Assembly: GCF_963678635.1 (NCBI RefSeq)
Contig: NC_087062.1
Coordinates: forward strand, 54,384,473-54,448,472
Origin: Symsagittifera roscoffensis
Taxonomy: Eukaryota > Xenacoelomorpha > Acoela > Convolutidae
Reading direction: 5' to 3'
DNA length: 64,000 nt
Shown one piece after another: positions 1 to 13,729 of this stretch. The notes under the pieces were generated by a model. The model searched no databases. It saw nothing but the letters and a program-made list of their open reading frames with translations, and was not told where the DNA came from. The position numbers and the translations under genes were made by a program. Within the stretch, counting starts at the first letter, position 1. Each line of letters opens with the position of its first letter.

Positions 1-19
1 AAAGCAGACAGAAAAACAA

Positions 20-42
20 CACCACCACCACCACCACCACCA
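20..42. repeat. (CAC)n microsatellite
   Basis: About eight uninterrupted CAC/ACC triplets. Simple sequence upstream of the homeobox gene; no function is implied. Confidence 0.9.
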
Positions 43-1153
43 AGTATAGAACATAACGAAACAGCAGCTGCTGCGAGCAGAGCTCAGTATTATCCATCCA
101 CGCACATAATTCTCTGTTCACACTTTCCATAACCACCTATCATCTGCTCCGCCCCGAAAGACCCACCCTATTTCATTTGATAACCGAGACGTCAAATTGC
201 TAATCGAGCAACAACTAAAGCTCACAAAAACTAATCAGCTAATAGAACAAGTTCGAAACTTCTGTTGAAACATCAGTAAAAGGTCAAATTGGTACAAAGA
301 AAAATTGCCACATCAACATAACTGGGTGAGTGAAAATTTCAACTTAACTAAAATTCCTACTTTTTTACTGAATTAACTCATTTTTCCACAAATGAGCGAC
401 CTTCAGTATTCTGTAGGGCGAATTTATCATGTCTACATTTTCAGTTGAATGATCGATAAAAAGGTAGTTCATCGGACAAATTGAGATTGAGAGGCGAGTT
501 TCGTCACCAACCGAAACATCCTCTACTCAACTTGCTATTTGATTCTAATTCAAAATGGTAAACAGTTTGTTTACTGCCGCTCTTGAAGCAATCCAAGACA
601 TTTTGAAACTTTGCTTATTTTTCCTGAACATCTTAACTAACAAACACGCTTTGCAAATTGCAAAAACTTGGAACTCAAATCAAACTTTACTTGCTTTATT
701 TCTCGAAACTTGACCCAACACAGCTAACAATAGGGCAAATAATTTTGAGCTTGCAACTTTTCCGATTAAAAAAATAGATGAAATAAAGTGATACTTTAAT
801 AGCGTAAATAAACAAGGGGAAATCCACAGGGAAAACACAGGTAAGTACATGTTCGTCCAATCAGATTTAAGCAGTGGGAAAATGGGCCATAATTGGCTGT
901 TTGACATCAGTATCAATTGTTCAATCAAGAATCAATTGAATGCAATCAATTGGAAAAGTTGACAACATTTAAACACCTCTTTTCTCTCCATTTAACCAAA
1001 TCGGATAAAAAATAAACAAAACAAACAAATTTCCATTTGTTACAGAAAACTTCTTCTCATCCAAGTAATTTAACTTCTTCGCAAGAGAAAACACTTCAGA
1101 AATATTCAATTTTGGACTCATACTCGATATCAATCCGTTCTTCTGGTTAAGCA
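43..1153 (+). other. Upstream / possible 5' UTR region of the homeobox gene
   Basis: No convincing coding sequence on either strand; the short open frames here are AT-rich and low-complexity. It directly precedes the homeobox start codon, so it probably holds promoter and 5' UTR, possibly with an untranslated exon. I see no clear TATA box or initiator that fixes a transcription start. Confidence 0.4.
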
Positions 1154-3259
1154 ATGCCTGGATTTTCGATGGACGAAATACTCGGATTGGGTTCCCAACC
1201 TCAGCCCAATAACTCTCGTAGCTCAGGAGATTTCCAAACTTCCCCACTAATTGCCTCTTCAAGAGAAAGTGGACTGAGACTGGCATCGAACGACGCATCC
1301 AGTGATGCCGGATCGGACGAAGTCCTGGACTACTATGAAGAGGATGAGGCCAATTTGGGAGACGATAACATGGATGACGATGAGGAAGACGAAGACGAGG
1401 GAATTGGCTCGGGAAGCAGTCATTCTTTCGGACGATTTCCTCAAGGCGAGTTGCAACCTAAGTTCAATTCCGTTCACAAAAAGTAGAAAGAAAATCATCT
1501 CACATTTTTTCACAGCTCTGTTGCAACTCACAGTTAACAATTTATGGTTTCAACGAAGTAGAGAGAGAACAGCGAACAATACAGTCCACGAAATTTATTT
1601 AAAATGAAGGCAAAAACTCTAACTGATTATCATATCTTCTAACGGATAAGAAGAACATAACTAACAAGAAAGATTGAATAGCTGAATGAATGCACCATTT
1701 CGAAATAACTAAAACAAGCATCATTTTTTCAGATGGAGCCTCGAACAGCACTTTTGGCGGCTTGGGTGAGGTGGACAAGTCATCTCTGCTGACTAATCTG
1801 ATGGGGGACAAGAAGAAGAGGAAGCGGAGGGTTCTGTTCTCCAAGAGCCAGACATTCCAGCTGGAGAGTCGCTTCAGACAGCAGCGATACCTCAGTGCAC
1901 CCGAGAGGGAACAGCTGGCCAATGCAATTAACCTCACACCCGGACAGGTAGTCAAACAGCCAGTTCAATTTTCAAATTAGCTGTACTCAAATACCTCAAT
2001 CACACAATCGTAATTAGAGCTTCCAATGGGAAAGCGAACGTTTCCAGAATGAAGACAAACTTGACCATTTAGCAAAAATTAACCAATTTGTACTTCAGGG
2101 TCTTTTAAATTATTTGTTCTTCGTAATTTATATCGAAACACAAACTAATTGTCCAAAATATTGATACAATAAAAAACTGATTTGGTTCAAAATTTTAGTT
2201 AAACGCCAAATAAATTGAAAAGAGCTTTAAACTCATGCACTCCTGAGCTATATCAGCTCACCAGTCTCAAGTTTAATAATTTAAAATACGATGATATTTT
2301 TTGTTTTATCACCTTCTCGTGATTTATACAATTTAAATTTTCTCCAGGTCAAAATCTGGTTCCAGAACCACCGCTACAAGTGCAAGAAATCTAGCAAGGA
2401 CAAATGCAGCCCCACGATGGCACACTTCGATCCACAGGGATACTGCCACCCAGTCACCGGCAGCCCCTACCACTCCCTCCTGAACCCCCCTCCCCACTTC
2501 TCCCTGTCAGCTGCAGCAGCCAACTCACCTGGCCAATCGCCAATCGGGGCAGCCGCTAACTTCAACCTCCTGATGCACCACCAACGTCAGCATCAACAAC
2601 AACTCGCAGCAGCAGCGGCCGCCGCTTCCGGCTCGTCATTCGGAAAACCCTCGCAACAAGCTGTGAACGAATTTCTAAGACAGCAGTCGTTAAACGCACT
2701 CAACAGTCGAAATCAGCAAGCTTTGAGTCTTGCGCAGACTCTAGCCGCTGGAATGGGTCCCAATGGACAGAAGATCGGCAGCTCATGGGCACAACAAATG
2801 GGTTTGCTTCAGTCACAAATGCAGACCCAAGGACAGGTGATGGGAGGAGGAAATCCTACTATGATGAACCCTCTTGCCTACGCCTATCTAATGGCATCTG
2901 CAAACAATAACTCGAGTCAACAAAAGCAACAACAGCAGCAATCACAAAATCATTCTTCGCAGATTGGGTCATCGCAGCTACATCAGGAACTGACCTCGAA
3001 TCAAATAAAGGCACAGCTTCAAAAACTCTCTTTGCAACAGCAACTTCAAGATCTAATTGGACTGAGCAAAATATCACCGCCAAATAAAAAGAACAATTCA
3101 AGCAGTGCTTCCTCTGAAAGAGAATCCGATGACGTAAAAACTGCAGATAAAATGAGCAGTAATCAAAACACACACTCGCCAATAACACCTACCTCCACTT
3201 CTCAGAACGGAGTGAAAGATTTCACTCGCCGAACTCTGGAGCAGGAAGAGGTCGTGTGA
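1154..3259 (+). CDS. NK2-class homeobox transcription factor (three coding exons)
   Basis: Sequence-specific nuclear DNA-binding protein. Coding exons read as 1154-~1418, 1733-1947 and 2348-3259, giving about 463 residues. Exon 1 starts with a Tinman/eh1-type repressor motif ([10 protein letters not shown], residues 3-12) and then a strongly acidic stretch. The homeodomain spans about residues 117-176: it opens [14 protein letters not shown], contains RYLSAPERE, and helix 3 reads [14 protein letters not shown] with Asn51 and the NK2 hallmark Tyr54. The tail is rich in Gln, Ala and Ser. Intron 2 (CAG|GTAGTC ... CTCCAG|GTC, phase 0) falls between homeodomain residues 44 and 45, a well-known homeobox intron site. 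The acceptor of intron 1 (TTTTTTCAG at 1732) is clear and needs a phase-1 donor; the one after 1418 is weak, so the exon 1 end is uncertain. I see no NK2-specific domain after the homeodomain. The Tinman motif and N-arm resemble Nkx2.2/vnd; the Cys in HRYKCKK resembles Drosophila scarecrow (Nkx2.1). Family certain, subfamily not. Confidence 0.93.
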
Positions 3260-4449
3260 GCTAAATGCTTAGAGCGAGGCATCGTGCAATATACAAATTT
3301 TAAACTTCATATTTTTATATCAATTGTGAAACAAATTTTAGAAATTCAACCTATGCAAAAATTTTTTCCTACAATAGTTTGGGGGCCCATAAAATTGACA
3401 AAGATGAAGTGAATGCATTGCGCAAACAAATGCAAAAAAACTAAAATTCTAAAAATCTGGAACTGTTTTCCGGCGTTGATCTTAAAAAATGATGACCTAC
3501 TCATTTTTAGGACCACTAAATTAATTTTCCGAGCCCCTTCAAAATACTATAACCTCCCTATTTTGCATAATTTTGAAAAAAAAAACGGCCGAAAACAACA
3601 TTTTTAGGCACTTTTGGAAGATTCTGACCAATAGATCGTGTTATTTCGACGCGCACTCTCCCCTCAAAATAAGTATATATTGGCGCTGTAAAAAATGTTG
3701 TTTTTACAAAATTGTTTTTTACAGCCAAAAATCGATGTGGTGAAATAGTACCTCGGGCCCTAAATCCGCTACTGACAGCTTTCCTGAAAAAAAACATAGC
3801 TCCACCTGGAACCGTTCCATACATCATCTTCTTCAAAAATCATTTGCTTTTACCACTGCGCAACTGCGTTCGATTCCCGTCTCCTTATGGTTGCCAATTT
3901 CTCCCCCTTCAAATTTTTTCACAACAGCAATTAAATACTAATTCGGCGCCAGACTATTCTAATTTTGGGGGTGAGCACGCAATAAAAACGGAGTCCCTTC
4001 AAAAAATTTCCAACAGAAATCTCATCATAAGAAGTCTCATCAGTAACTAAATCATTCTGGGGCTTAGGTAGAGCACAAAATATACGACCTAAAAAAAGAG
4101 ACAATTTTCAAAAAAGGCCCCCGTCAAAAATTTCCTGAACAAGCACTGCTGATGATGATTGCATGCTGTATGAAATCCGTTAACAGAAATTGGACAACAC
4201 AACGTTGAGTAGATTACAAGCATTCCTAGAGCAAACAACCAAAGAAAACTGATTATTTCAACGTAAACTTCTTTGGACAACTGTCAAAACTAGCGTCAGT
4301 AATTTACGAAGAAAACCAGAAATCTTCAAATCAAACCTAAGATATAAAATGATGAAAAAGATTGACTACTGAGCCATTTAAAGGATGTAACGCAAGTCAA
4401 ACAAGACTGCTCGTATCAAGGCGAAGCCCTGAATGTTCCGACTGCCTTT
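3260..4449. other. 3' flank of homeobox gene, no gene seen
   Basis: Holds the probable 3' UTR of the homeobox gene followed by AT-rich sequence. Open frames here are short and show no family resemblance. I could not fix a poly(A) signal with confidence. Confidence 0.5.
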
Positions 4450-7400
4450 TAAGGTTCTGGAGCAGTAATAACATTTAAAAAAACTAAATTAAATTTATTT
4501 TCTAAATTGGAATTTTTTTTGAAAATCATCCCCCCACACGCCATATGAAATACAAAAGGATAAATTTCGCTCTTTGTAAAAAATCAATTATGGCAAATAA
4601 GCTTCGTTCAACCAATTTAAAACGATTTCTAATACGGATTAACTCTCCGCTTACGCGTTAATAGCGCGAATTATATCGCGCGTTAATTGTCCCAAAACGG
4701 CAACCTTTAAACCCCCATAATTTTACGAAAAATGATCACAGGTGAAATATCTTTTCAAATTTAAGCTCAGGACAACAATATCTTTCGAATGATATTAAAA
4801 AATTCTGACAAAAATGGCTAGTTAAAAAGTCGAAATTTGTCTGAAGAAAAAAAACTCACCCCGAGCACAAATATTCCGTTACTTTCGTATCGAAAGTCGG
4901 AACAAAAATAAAGTCAGCTCGACAGTAGAACACTGACCGTGAGCTGAATTCGCTGAAAAAATAAAACCACGCGGCGTAAATGTGAAAATACTTTATTGAC
5001 TTTGACATCTAAATTTAAGTCTTCATTCAAAAAGTTAGCCTTTCGTCTAAACTGCTCAAATCAAACAATCTCTAGTTGTTAATGGTTTGAAATAATGAGA
5101 AGCATCAACGTCTTTTTTGTATGTTTTTCAACTTTCGAAATTCGAAGAAACAAATTATCGTTAGCGCTCTATCAAATTCAAGTATCTTTTTTGATTGCCA
5201 CTTTTTTCAAAGAAGAGAACAAACCCAACAAGACTGTGGAGCAGTAATAACATTCTGGAGCGGTTTTATGGAGCAGTAATAACATTAAAAAATTAAATGT
5301 AGCAAAATAAAATTAAATTTTTTTTTCTAAAAATTGAAATTTTTTAATGACAATCATCCCCCCACACGCCATACTAAGTACAAAAGAATAGATTTCGCTC
5401 CTTGCAACAAATCAATTATGGCAAATAAGCTTCTTTCAACCAATTTGGAACGATTTCTAAGACGGATTAAATCTCGCTTACGCGTTAATAGCGCGAAATA
5501 TATCGCCCGTTAATTGTCCCGAAGTGGCAATCTTCAAACCCCCTTAACTTTATGAAAAATGATCACAGGTGAAATATCTTTTCAAATATGAGCTCACGAC
5601 AACAATAGCTTTGGAATGATATTTAAAAATTCCGACAAAAATGGCTAGTTAAAAAGTCGAAATTTGTCTGAAGAAAAAAAACTCACCCCGAGCACAAATA
5701 TTCCGTTACTTTCGTATCGAAAGTCGGAACAAAAATAAAATCAGCTCGACAGTAGAACACTGACCGTGAGCTGAATTCGCTGAAAAAATAAAACCACGCG
5801 GCGTAAATGTGAAAATACTTTATTGACTTTGACATCTAAATTTAAGTCTTCATTCAAAAAGTTAGCCTTTCGTCTAAACTGCTCAAATCAAACAATCTCT
5901 AGTTGTTAATGGTTTGAAATAATGAGAAGCATCAACGTCTTTTTTGTATGTTTTTCAACTTTCGAAATTCGAAGAAACAAATTATCGTTAGCGCTCTATC
6001 AAATTCAAGTATCTTTTTTGATTGCCACTTTTTTCAAAGAAGAGAACAAACCCAACAAGACTGTGGAGCAGTAATAACATTCTGGAGCGGTTTTATGGAG
6101 CAGTAATAACATTAAAAAATTAAATGTAACAAAATAAAATTAAATTTTTTTTTCTAAAAATTGAAATTTTTTAATGACAATCATCCCCCCACACGCCATA
6201 CTAAGTACAAAAGAATAGATTTCGCTCCTTGCAACAAATCAATTATGGCAAATAAGCTTCTTTCAACCAATTTGGAACGATTTCTAAGACGGATTAAATC
6301 TCGCTTACGCGTTAATAGCGCGAAATATATCGCCCGTTAATTGTCCCGAAGTGGCAATCTTCAAACCCCCTTAACTTTATGAAAAATGATCACAGGTGAA
6401 ATATCTTTTCAAATATGAGCTCACGACAACAATAGCTTTGGAATGATATTTAAAAATTCCGACAAAAATGGCTAGTTAAAAAGTCGAAATTTGTCTGAAG
6501 AAAAAAAACTCACCCCGAGCACAAATATTCCGTTACTTTCGTATCGAAAGTCGGAACAAAAATAAAGTCAGCTCGACAGTAGAACACTGACCGTGAGCTG
6601 AATTCGCTGAAAAAATAAAACCACGCGGCGTAAATGTGAAAATACTTTATTGACTTTGACATCTAAATTTAAGTCTTCATTCAAAAAGTTAGCCTTTCGT
6701 CTAAACTGCTCAAATCAAACAATCTCTAGTTGTTAATGGTTTGAAATAATGAGAAGCATCAACGTCTTTTTTGTATGTTTTTCAACTTTCGAAATTCGAA
6801 GAAACAAATTATCGTTAGCGCTCTATCAAATTCAAGTATCTTTTTTGATTGCCACTTTTTTCAAAGAAGAGAACAAACCCAACAAGACTGTGGAGCAGTA
6901 ATAACATTCTGGAGCGGTTTTATGGAGCAGTAATAACATTAAAAAATTAAATGTAACAAAAAAAAATTAAATTTTTTTTTCTAAAAATTGAAATTTTTTA
7001 ATGACAATCATCCCCCCACACGCCATACTAAGTACAAAAGAATAGATTTCGCTCCTTGCAACAAATCAATTATGGCAAATAAGCTTCTTTCAACCAATTT
7101 GGAACGATTTCTAAGACGGATTAAATCTCGCTTACGCGTTAATAGCGCGAAATATATCGCCCGTTAATTGTCCCGAAGTGGCAATCTTCAAACCCCCTTA
7201 ACTTTATGAAAAATGATCACAGGTGAAATATCTTTTCAAATATGAGCTCAGGACAACAATAGCTTTGGAATGATATTTAAAAATTCCGACAAAAATGGCT
7301 AGTTAAAAAGTCGAAATTTGTCTGAAAAAAAAACTCACCCCAAGCACAAATATTCCGTTACTTTTGTATCGAAAGTCGGAACAAAAATAAAGTCAGCTCG

Positions 7401-10400
7401 ACAGTAGAACACTGACCGTGAGCTGAATTCGCTGAAAAAATAAAACCACGCGGCGTAAATGTGAAAATACTTTATTGACTTTGACATCTAAATTTAAGTC
7501 TTCATTCAAAAAGTTAGCCTTTCGTCTAAACTGCTCAAATCAAACAATCTCTAGTTGTTAATGGTTTGAAATAATGAGAAGCATCAACGTCTTTTTTGTA
7601 TGTTTTTCAACTTTCGAAATTCGAAGAAACAAATTATCGTTAGCGCTCTATCAAATTCAAGTATCTTTTTTGATTGCCACTTTTTTCAAAGAAAAGAACA
7701 AACCCAACAAGACTGTGGAGCAGTAATAACATTCTGGAGCGGTTTTATGGAGCAGTAATAACATTAAAAAATTAAATGTAACAAAATAAAATTAAATTTT
7801 TTTTTTCTAAAAATTGAAATTTTTTAATGACAATCATCCCCCACACGCCATACTAAGTACAAAAGAATAGATTTCGCTCCTTGCAACAAATCAATTATGG
7901 CAAATAAGCTTCTTTCAACCAATTTGGAACGATTTCCAGGACGGATTAAATCTCGCTTACGCGTTAATAGCGCGAAATATATCGCCCGTTAATTGTCCCG
8001 AAGTGGCAATCTTCAAACCCCCTTAACTTTATGAAAAATGATCACAGGTGAAATATCTTTTCAAATATGAGCTCACGACAACAATAGCTTTGGAATGATA
8101 TTTAAAAATTCCGACAAAAATGGCTAGTTAAAAAGTCGAAATTTGTCTGAAGAAAAAAAACTCACCCCGAGCACAAATATTCCGTTACTTTCGTATCGAA
8201 AGTCGGAACAAAAATAAAGTCAGCTCGACAGTAGAACACTGACCGTGAGCTGAATTCGCTGAAAAAATAAAACCACGCGGCGTAAATGTGAAAATACTTT
8301 ATTGACTTTGACATCTAAATTTAAGTCTTCATTCAAAAAGTTAGCCTTTCGTCTAAACTGCTCAAATCAAACAATCTCTAGTTGTTAATGGTTTGAAATA
8401 ATGAGAAGCATCAACGTCTTTTTTGTATGTTTTTCAACTTTCGAAATTCGACGAAACAAATTATCGTTAGCGCTCTATCAAATTCAAGTATCTTTTTTGA
8501 TTGCCACTTCTTTCAAAGAAGAGAACAAACCCAACAAGACTGTGGAGCAGTAAAAACATTCTGGAGCGGTCTTATGGAGCAGTAATAACATTAAAAAATT
8601 AAATGTAACAAAATAAAATTAAATTTTTTTTTCTAAAAATTGAAATTTTTTAATGACAATCATCCCCCCACACGCCATACTAAGTACAAAAGAATAGATT
8701 TCGCTCCTTGCAACAAATCAATTATGGCAAATAAGCTTCTTTCAACCAATTTGGAACGATTTCTAAGACGGATTAAATCTCGCTTACGCGTTAATAGCGC
8801 GAAATATATCGCCCGTTAATTGTCCCGAAGTGGCAATCTTCAAACCCCCTTAACTTTATGAAAAATGATCACAGGTGAAATATCTTTTCAAATATGAGCT
8901 CACGACAACAATAGCTTTGGAATGATATTTAAAAATTCCGACAAAAATGGCTAGTTAAAAAGTCGAAATTTGTCTGAAGAAAAAAAACTCACCCCGAGCA
9001 CAAATATTCCGTTACTTTCGTATCGAAAGTCGGAACAAAAATAAAATCAGCTCGACAGTAGAACACTGACCGTGAGCTGAATTCGCTGAAAAAATAAAAC
9101 CACGCGGCGTAAATGTGAAAATACTTTATTGACTTTGACATCTAAATTTAAGTCTTCATTCAAAAAGTTAGCCTTTCGTCTAAACTGCTCAAATCAAACA
9201 ATCTCTAGTTGTTAATGGTTTGAAATAATGAGAAGCATCAACGTCTTTTTTGTATGTTTTTCAACTTTCGAAATTCGAAGAAACAAATTATCGTTAGCGC
9301 TCTATCAAATTCAAGTATCTTTTTTGATTGCCACTTTTTTCAAAGAAGAGAACAAACCCAACAAGACTGTGGAGCAGTAATAACATTCTGGAGCGGTTTT
9401 ATGGAGCAGTAATAACATTAAAAAATTAAATGTAACAAAATAAAATTAAATTTTTTTTTCTAAAAATTGAAATTTTTTAATGACAATCATCCCCCCACAC
9501 GCCATACTAAGTACAAAAGAATAGATTTCGCTCCTTGCAACAAATCAATTATGGCAAATAAGCTTCTTTCAACCAATTTGGAACGATTTCTAAGACGGAT
9601 TAAATCTCGCTTACGCGTTAATAGCGCGAAATATATCGCCCGTTAATTGTCCCGAAGTGGCAATCTTCAAACCCCCTTAACTTTATGAAAAATGATCACA
9701 GGTGAAATATCTTTTCAAATATGAGCTCACGACAACAATAGCTTTGGAATGATATTTAAAAATTCCGACAAAAATGGCTAGTTAAAAAGTCGAAATTTGT
9801 CTGAAGAAAAAAAACTCACCCCGAGCACAAATATTCCGTTACTTTCGTATCGAAAGTTGGAACAAAAATAAAGTCAGCTCGACAGTAGAACACTGACCGT
9901 GAGCTGAATTCGCTGAAAAAATAAAACCACGCGGCGTAAATGTGAAAATACTTTATTGACTTTGACATCTAAATTTAAGTCTTCATTCAAAAAGTTAGCC
10001 TTTCGTCTAAACTGCTCAAATCAAACAATCTCTAGTTGTTAATGGTTTGAAATAATGAGAAGCATCAACGTCTTTTTTGTATGTTTTTCAACTTTCGAAA
10101 TTCGACGAAACAAATTATCGTTAGCGCTCTATCAAATTCAAGTATCTTTTTTGATTGCCACTTCTTTCAAAGAAGAGAACAAACCCAACAAGACTGTGGA
10201 GCAGTAAAAACATTCTGGAGCGGTCTTATGGAGCAGTAATAACATTAAAAAATTAAATGTAACAAAATAAAATTAAACTTTTTTTTCTAAAAATTGAAAT
10301 TTTTTAATGACAATCATCCCCCCGCACGCCATACTAAGTACAAAAGAATAGATTTCGCTCCTTGCAACAAATCAATTATGGCAAATAAGCTTCTTTCAAC

Positions 10401-10690
10401 CAATTTGGAACGATTTCTAAGACGGATTAAATCTCGCTTACGCTTTAATAGCGCGAAATATATCGCCCGTTAATTGTCCCGAATTGGCAATCTTCAAACC
10501 CCCATAACTTTATGAAAAATTATCACAGGTGAAATATCTTTTCAAATTTGAGCTCAGGACAACAATACCTTTGGAATGAGATTAAAAACATCCGTCAAAA
10601 ATGGCTATGTAAAAGTCGAAATTTATCTGAAGAAAAAACCCACCCTGAGCACAAATATTTCGTTACTTTCGTATCGAAAGTCGGCACAAT
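4450..10690. repeat. Tandem satellite array, ~827-bp unit, ~7.5 copies
   Basis: The anchor TGTGGAGCAGTAATAACATT recurs at about 5235, 6062, 6889, 7714, 8541, 9368 and 10195, spaced 825-827 bp. Internal units are nearly identical; the first and last partial copies are more diverged, as expected at array edges. Each unit holds a doubled GGAGCAGTAATAACATT motif and a hairpin ACTTTCG-TAT-CGAAAGT. The units starting near 7.7 and 9.4 kb share private variants near their ends (CGACGAAAC, GCAGTAAAAACATT, GGTCTTATGG), so a two-unit block of ~1.65 kb was duplicated. No open frame or recognisable RNA gene is seen in the unit. Confidence 0.97.
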
Positions 10691-10704
10691 TTTTTCGTAT
10701 CGAA

Positions 10705-10795
10705 AGTCGGAACAATAAGAGAACACTAGGAAGACAACCAATAAGAGAACACTCGAAAGTGAACCAATAAGAGAACACTCAGAAGAGAACCAATA
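10705..10795. repeat. Short tandem repeat, ~28-bp unit
   Basis: The motif ATAAGAGAACACT occurs three times with CCAAT-containing spacers, directly after the last, diverged satellite copy. This may be a decayed edge of the array. Confidence 0.75.
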
Positions 10796-13729
10796 GGAAC
10801 ATTTTTTTTTATTCCACTGAAAATTCTGAAAATTCTAGTCCAATTTTGAAACCAGAGATAATTTACGTGTTTTTCTCGCCATATTCAGTTTCCCGATAAG
10901 AGAGAATAAGTAAAACTCCAATTAACGAATGAATTTGAATTAAACTTCGAAAGTAATCAAAACTCAAGCAGCGAAACATAACATTTCAGCACGAACATAT
11001 TCCTTTAAAAATACACTATCTAAATAAAGATCTTCATTTCAATTATTGACGCATAATAAGGAACACCAATTCACGTTATTTACTCAAGCATGCGTATTTA
11101 AGTTTTTGAATTTCTCCTGTGCAAAAACAGAAACACCAGAAATTGATACTTCAGCGTTAACCTCTCACACCAAACACTCTTTTACTAGCTCTTTCTTCAA
11201 AATTGTTTTTATACAGTTCAAATCAACACTAAATTCACTGCTGTAATATGAAACATATCTTAAATTAGCTTCAATTATATTTCAAGTAGAAAAAAAACAA
11301 GTTTTCAAAGCCTAAATAACCAATTTATGACGGTCCATTTTTGATAGTACCACTGTGAAAACTAATTGATAAAACACATATGTAGTATGATGAGCTTTTT
11401 TCCTATCAATTTTGACAGTTGAAAAAAATCGTAGAGGGTAAAAAAAACGTGGAAACGAAAGTATAAAAATACCCAAATCCAAAGTTCCTCCCGAATCCTA
11501 ATTCGGACCAAATCAAATAACAAGAAAGGTAACGATTGTTTTTCAATTGACCTCTTAGAATGCAATTTTAAAGCCCTATTGCTCGTGATTCGGATTCTAA
11601 AAATTTCAAAAACATGGTCTCAGTGTTAGAAAAATTGGTCGGAAAACCTGGTCTGAGTTTTAAAAATCATATATTTTTTATTTTTGTGTAATGTAGTAGA
11701 AACATTCTGTGCTATCCTTGTTTAGCATTAAGATTTATTGATTTTAAGAAAAGAGGGAGGTCAAAAAATGTACGTCAAAATCCGATTCGAACATTTTACT
11801 CTGGTCTGAGTTACAAAAATCATATTTATTGATTTTCTTTTTTTGTTGTTTCGACAGAATTGCCGAAACATTGTACTATCCTTGTTCAGCATTAAGATTT
11901 ATTCAATTTAAGAAAGGTGGGAGGTCAACAAATAAATGTCAAAATCAGATTTGAATATTTATTTCTTTTTACAACTCCAAAGCGTCGCCAGAATAGTTAA
12001 AATCGCGCATGGTAATATCATTATGCGCGGGTAACATCACATGATACCGAAAGATTTTGCAGCACTCTGAAGCAAAATTGGGCGAGTGTCAGAAAAATTA
12101 GATGGAAAACGTGCAAAAAAAGTTAGTTTATTAGTTATTTAAGAAGAAAATCAAAGCGTTCTGTAACTAATTTTTTAATAAAAGATTTCGGTGGTAGATC
12201 AGTTAACCGAGGTATCAGCAACCCGAAAACGGGCAGACCAAATCAAATAACCAAAAATGATATTACCTGATCAGCAAACCAATAATTGTGAAAAAAAGGC
12301 GTTCAGTACGCCGAAAATGTAATTATCAGTAACAAAGTAACGTTTTTCATTTGTTTAACTTGCCAGGAATTATGGGCAACATTCTTGAGGCGTTTATTCA
12401 AAGCTGAGTTATTACCTAACATGAAGCAATCGATTACTTAAATACTCAGTAATAGATACGTAATTGTTTTATACTTCGATTTACTGATATGGTAATTTAC
12501 TGATATATCGATTTACTGCACGCACACCCATTATTTTACATTGAGTTCCTCACATTTTCACTCAATGCAATTTACCATTAAACAACGTGTGTGGATTATT
12601 TTAACTCTCGTCAACATGCAACGAACAGATGAGATGATTCGTCAATTTACTCCAAATTCCCATCGTTCTCCGCCGAAAAGCGTGATGGGAAACACTTACA
12701 AAGAGTGCAGTGAAAAAACACGTTCCATGACTGTGGCACTAATGGTCGGCGCAACGAATACCTTTGAATGCTAGATTTGAGTGTGAACTATCATTAAAAT
12801 TGGTCAAGAGGAATATTTATGCTTGGTGTGGTTTTTTTATTCAGTCATTTTTCGGCAACCGAAATAATAGTTTTTAACAAAAAATTGTAGCTTAATGAAA
12901 ATATTGACTTCCAAAGTTCAAAAATAAAAAGATATTTTACCTCCAATTACTTTTTACAAAATTCTAGGAGCTTGAAAGTTGTCAATTTGGCCATGTTCTG
13001 GACTAAATTATGCGCGCTCTGAAGAATTTATTAATAATGCCACAATGCATGAGTGGCGAATTATCTCTAGCTTCATACGAACAGTCTTGTTTCAGTTGAG
13101 ACCTTTTTTGGCACACCCTAAATTGCTGTCTCTTAGAAATTACAATGACTTCAATATAGCCAGCAGGCAGTAAGAAAAGTGTCAATGAACGCAGAGAAAG
13201 GCTTTACGGCCCTAAAGCTCTTTGAACTTAATGAACAATTCGAGAACACTGCAGCAATATGTAAACTTCAACTCAATTTGAGAACACTGCAGCAATATGT
13301 AAATTTTTGGAAAACCTGAAACTTAAATCCACTTTCGAAACTAGAAGTTGATCACGTTTTTCGTGACTTTTACACTTTTGCCGTCTCATAGTAGAATTTA
13401 CCTTCCTTTCAAAAAAGGAAAAAACTGAACTTAAAAAGAAATCAAAGTCAAACTTTATAACTGCACTCTTCTCTGTCTTTAGTATCAGGCAGAGCTTTCA
13501 AAACTCATCGCTGAGCTCTGTAAACACCCTAATGCTCTCCGTTACTCACCTTCAGTTGAGAATAATGAAAGAAACACTGTAAATTGAGTTAAAGTACAAT
13601 TTAAAAAGATTTGGATGATACATGCCGATCATGTGAAACTAAAACTAATAAGGAAAGTTTAGTGAGCATACTAGAATGAGTTTGAACACTATAAAACATG
13701 AACTTCCACTCCGTGCATCAAACATTTTT
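10796..13729. other. Gene-poor AT-rich intergenic region
   Basis: Apart from the duplication at 11650-11965 I see no supported feature. The open frames (for example 12541-12774 and 12979-13173) are short, lack a recognisable domain, and have compositions expected of noncoding AT-rich DNA. Confidence 0.5.
11650..11965. repeat. Imperfect direct duplication, ~153-bp unit, two copies
   Basis: GGTCTGAGTT followed by AAAAATCATAT appears at 11650 and 11803. Both copies continue with TATCCTTGTT, AGCATTAAGATTTATT and GGGAGGTCAA in the same order, diverged by scattered substitutions and small indels. Confidence 0.8.

Noticed and set aside
4450-10690. CRISPR-like or RNA-gene array
   Set aside because: The repeats are 827 bp without unique spacers. 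I looked for 5S rRNA, U6 and spliced-leader-like features and recognised none.
12541-12774. 77-codon frame as a small gene
   Set aside because: No domain, no supporting splice structure, and composition like the surrounding AT-rich DNA.
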